A stretch of 64,000 nt of DNA, taken from assembly GCF_001557875.1 (NCBI RefSeq), contig NZ_LNRF01000005.1, positions 1 through 64,000 on the forward strand, given 5' to 3'. This stretch comes from Vibrio splendidus (GTDB lineage Bacteria; Pseudomonadota; Gammaproteobacteria; Enterobacterales; Vibrionaceae). A program made the translations under genes and the position numbers. Under the pieces are notes generated by a model. The model did not search any database. It saw nothing but the letters and a program-made list of their open reading frames with translations, and had not been told where the DNA came from. Position 1 is the stretch's first letter, and each line of letters begins with the position of its first letter. Of the stretch, positions 62,453-64,000 are shown in pieces.

Positions 62453-62938
62453 TTAATCTTGCAGTGGCAATTGGTAGCTGTTCTTTAACTCTTTCACCGA
62501 TATGTTGGATTGAATCGCGCTTACGCCTTTCACTCTTCTGATCGAGCTAATACGCTCAAAGTACTCTTCTAAATCTTTCGCCAACACTTGCACCATGTAA
62601 TCGGCGCCGCCTGCAATGCAGTGACACATAGGAATCCAATCGGTTACCGCGACAAACTCTTCGAACGGTTCTGTGTTTTCAACTTCATGGTTACCCAAGG
62701 TCACAAGCGTAAAACCAGCCACATGAAAGCCTAATTTCTTACGATTCAGCTTCGCGGCATAACCATCGATATAGCCAGTTTCTTCCATGCGTTTCCAACG
62801 GCGCCAGCATGGGGTTTCGCTGAGATTGACCTTCTCTGCGAGCTTGCTGTTGCTCATGCGTCCGTCTTGCTGGATATGCTCTAAGATGGCGATATCTGTG
62901 TCATCTAACACTTCTTTGGTGGATTCTTTCTGTTTCAT
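62453..62938 (-). CDS. Lrp/AsnC-family regulator
   Basis: Regulator of 161 residues. The winged HTH is RMSNSKLAEKVNLSETPCWRRWKRMEE and the RAM domain contains GADYMVQVLAKDLEEYFERI. It is divergent from the LysE-family exporter at 63061 across 122 nt, so exporter control by amino acid level is likely. It is distinct from DecR at 6597. No ribosome binding site is obvious. Confidence 0.9.
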   Translation of the reverse strand: MKQKESTKEVLDDTDIAILEHIQQDGRMSNSKLAEKVNLSETPCWRRWKRMEETGYIDGYAAKLNRKKLGFHVAGFTLVTLGNHEVENTEPFEEFVAVTDWIPMCHCIAGGADYMVQVLAKDLEEYFERISSIRRVKGVSAIQSNISVKELKNSYQLPLQD

Positions 62939-63060
62939 GGCTATTTTGGAAAAGTCTTGCTCAAATTTGCATTAATATTAGCCTATATAGCAATTTAATT
63001 CCTAGTCGAATCTGTAAACTCTCTCCCTATAAATACTTTACTTATTAGGAGTGAGAGGAA

Positions 63061-63660
63061 ATGAGCTCTCAATTAATGCTGGCGTTCTTGCTATTTTCAA
63101 CATCAATTGCAATTACACCTGGGGCTGGCAATATCGCATTACTTGGGATTTCAAGTCGTTATGGATTTGCTGCGACTTTACCTTTTATCTCTGGGAACGC
63201 TGTTGGCATCATCATCGTACTGGCGGGTTCCAGTGTCGGTTTGGTGAGCCTATTTACCCTTTACCCAGAGCTATACAACATTTTGAAATACGCGGGTGCG
63301 GCTTATTTGTTGTTCATGGCGTGGTCGATTGCGAACATGCAAATCGAAGAGAGCACCACCGACAATCGTTCAGGTTTCATGTCTGGTGTGCTGGTGCAGG
63401 TGTTAAATCCTAAAGGTTGGATAGCGTCATTAACCGTGTTTTCACAGTTCATTACTCCGAACGCAGACTACCTAATTCAAGTCGTGACCATTATCGCGGG
63501 TATGGTGATTACCGGTGTACCGTGCATGTTGGTGTGGGCGTATTGCGGCACCATGCTTAAAAAGTTGCTGCAATCACCAAAACAGATGATGTTTGTGAAC
63601 CGCTGCTTGGGTGGAAGCTTAGCAATGGTGGTGGCCTTTATGCTTTATCAACCGGTATAA
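63061..63660 (+). CDS. LysE-family amino acid exporter
   Basis: Membrane protein of 199 residues with about six helices. The LysE signature is LFSTSIAITPGAGNIALLGISSRYGF at the N-terminus, with LKYAGAAYLLFMAWSI and VLNPKGWIASLTVFSQFI later. AGGAGTGAGAGG precedes the ATG. It exports an amino acid or analogue, probably under the divergent Lrp-type regulator. It differs clearly from the LysE protein at 33011. Confidence 0.9.
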   Translation: MSSQLMLAFLLFSTSIAITPGAGNIALLGISSRYGFAATLPFISGNAVGIIIVLAGSSVGLVSLFTLYPELYNILKYAGAAYLLFMAWSIANMQIEESTTDNRSGFMSGVLVQVLNPKGWIASLTVFSQFITPNADYLIQVVTIIAGMVITGVPCMLVWAYCGTMLKKLLQSPKQMMFVNRCLGGSLAMVVAFMLYQPV

Positions 63661-63669
63661 ATCACAAAG

Positions 63670-63700
63670 AAAAAAACCACTCCTAAATCCATAGGAGTGG
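63670..63700 (-). terminator. Terminator for ahpF on the minus strand
   Basis: On the minus strand CCACTCCTA pairs with TAGGAGTGG (arms at 63677-63685 and 63692-63700), followed by a run of T (A tract 63670-63676 on plus). It lies 106 nt after the ahpF stop and 10 nt after the exporter stop. Confidence 0.75.
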
Positions 63701-63766
63701 CGTCTAAATGTCGACTAAGTCGTTAACAGTAAAGAATTAAGTTAACAAATATTTAAGGAACTTGAG

Positions 63767-63811
63767 TTAAAAGCTTTTAAGCCTAAAAGCTTTTAAGTGT
63801 AAAGATTAAGC
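63767..63811. repeat. 16-bp tandem repeat next to the ahpF stop
   Basis: TAAAAGCTTTTAAG occurs at 63768-63781 and 63784-63797, a 16-bp period, and a degenerate third unit (TAAAGATTAAG) runs into the ahpF stop codon (63806-63808). Each unit is itself palindromic around AAGCTT. Slippage is the simplest origin; a 3' UTR hairpin is possible. Confidence 0.7.
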
Positions 63812-64000
63812 GGTTTCAGCCTCTTTAACAGGAGCTGAGTTACGAATTAGGTGGTCAAATGCACCTAAGCTTGCCTTCGCACCTTCACCCATCGCAATGA
63901 TGATCTGTTTGTAAGGTACGGTTGTTACGTCACCCGCTGCGAACACACCTTTCATTGATGTTGCACCATGAGCGTTAATTTCAATTTCACCGCGTGGTGA
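63806..64000 (-). CDS. ahpF: Alkyl hydroperoxide reductase subunit F, C-terminal part
   Basis: The last 64 residues of a gene that continues past the right edge. The frame reads [30 protein letters not shown], then [25 protein letters not shown], the FAD-binding GVFAAGD motif and C-terminus of AhpF, the flavoprotein that reduces the peroxiredoxin AhpC with NADH. The phrase [19 protein letters not shown] separates AhpF from ordinary thioredoxin reductase. ahpC would be expected upstream, outside the window. Confidence 0.9.
   Translation of the reverse strand, partial: SPRGEIEINAHGATSMKGVFAAGDVTTVPYKQIIIAMGEGAKASLGAFDHLIRNSAPVKEAETA

Overview
The window looks like a piece of a Vibrio chromosome, probably near the V. 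splendidus group. This is an inference from gene content: a VexGH-like RND pump, the gammaproteobacterial order tesB-ybaY-atl-ffs, a DecR-type regulator, a vpsLMNO-like exopolysaccharide start, and AT-leaning codon use. I saw no prophage, no complete insertion sequence, no CRISPR array and no rRNA. The content is core genome mixed with accessory carbohydrate and surface-glycan islands.

Layout. 1-238: tandem tRNA-Tyr genes on the minus strand with a strong stable-RNA promoter. 629-4818: RND efflux adaptor and pump. 4977-7789: DUF1244 protein, a PLP-dependent cysteine enzyme divergent from its likely regulator DecR, and a membrane-anchored coiled-coil protein. 7908-11057: tesB, ybaY, atl, an integral membrane protein and the 4.5S RNA gene ffs. 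11526-24844: a 10-gene, tightly overlapping Wzx/Wzy-type exopolysaccharide operon (priming sugar transferase, outer-membrane barrel, short OPX protein, Wzc-like protein with a degenerate Walker A, flippase, polymerase, three glycosyltransferases, small membrane protein) ending in a secreted glycosidase-like protein. 24946-28394: lipoprotein, AraC regulator with AzlCD exporter, RNase HI. 28587-32431: a second small glycan group (GT4, GT2, flippase). 32569-37197: LysE and GNAT proteins, DUF3429, a periplasmic glutathione peroxidase, an ABC1 kinase, a 31-residue membrane peptide and a DCC-family thioredoxin-like protein.

37597-40822: a cysteine-rich secreted protein facing an NtrC-type activator. 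41107-46825: DUF1439 lipoprotein, a twin-CDGSH/glutamate-synthase fusion, an NADPH-FMN reductase with a textbook SoxR promoter, enoyl-CoA hydratase with a divergent LysR, and soxR itself with no soxS in view. 46843-50033: ChbG deacetylase and a GH4 6-phospho-glycosidase with a divergent LysR. 50110-53949: VOC protein, globin, outer-membrane protein, a DUF4345 gene with an apparent 1-nt frameshift, and a Cys-type sulfatase.

54018-59060: a LacI-type repressor, a porin, a tandem SnoaL/NTF2-like protein and an MFS transporter. The upstream regions of the lacI gene and of the MFS gene share a 16-bp motif with 13 identities and a GTACGTAC-type palindromic core, so this looks like one regulon for uptake and conversion of an unidentified small molecule. 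It is my best candidate for an undescribed system. 59408-62346: sodium/solute symporter followed by L-serine dehydratase. 62453-63660: Lrp-type regulator divergent from a LysE exporter. 63806-64000: the 3' end of ahpF.
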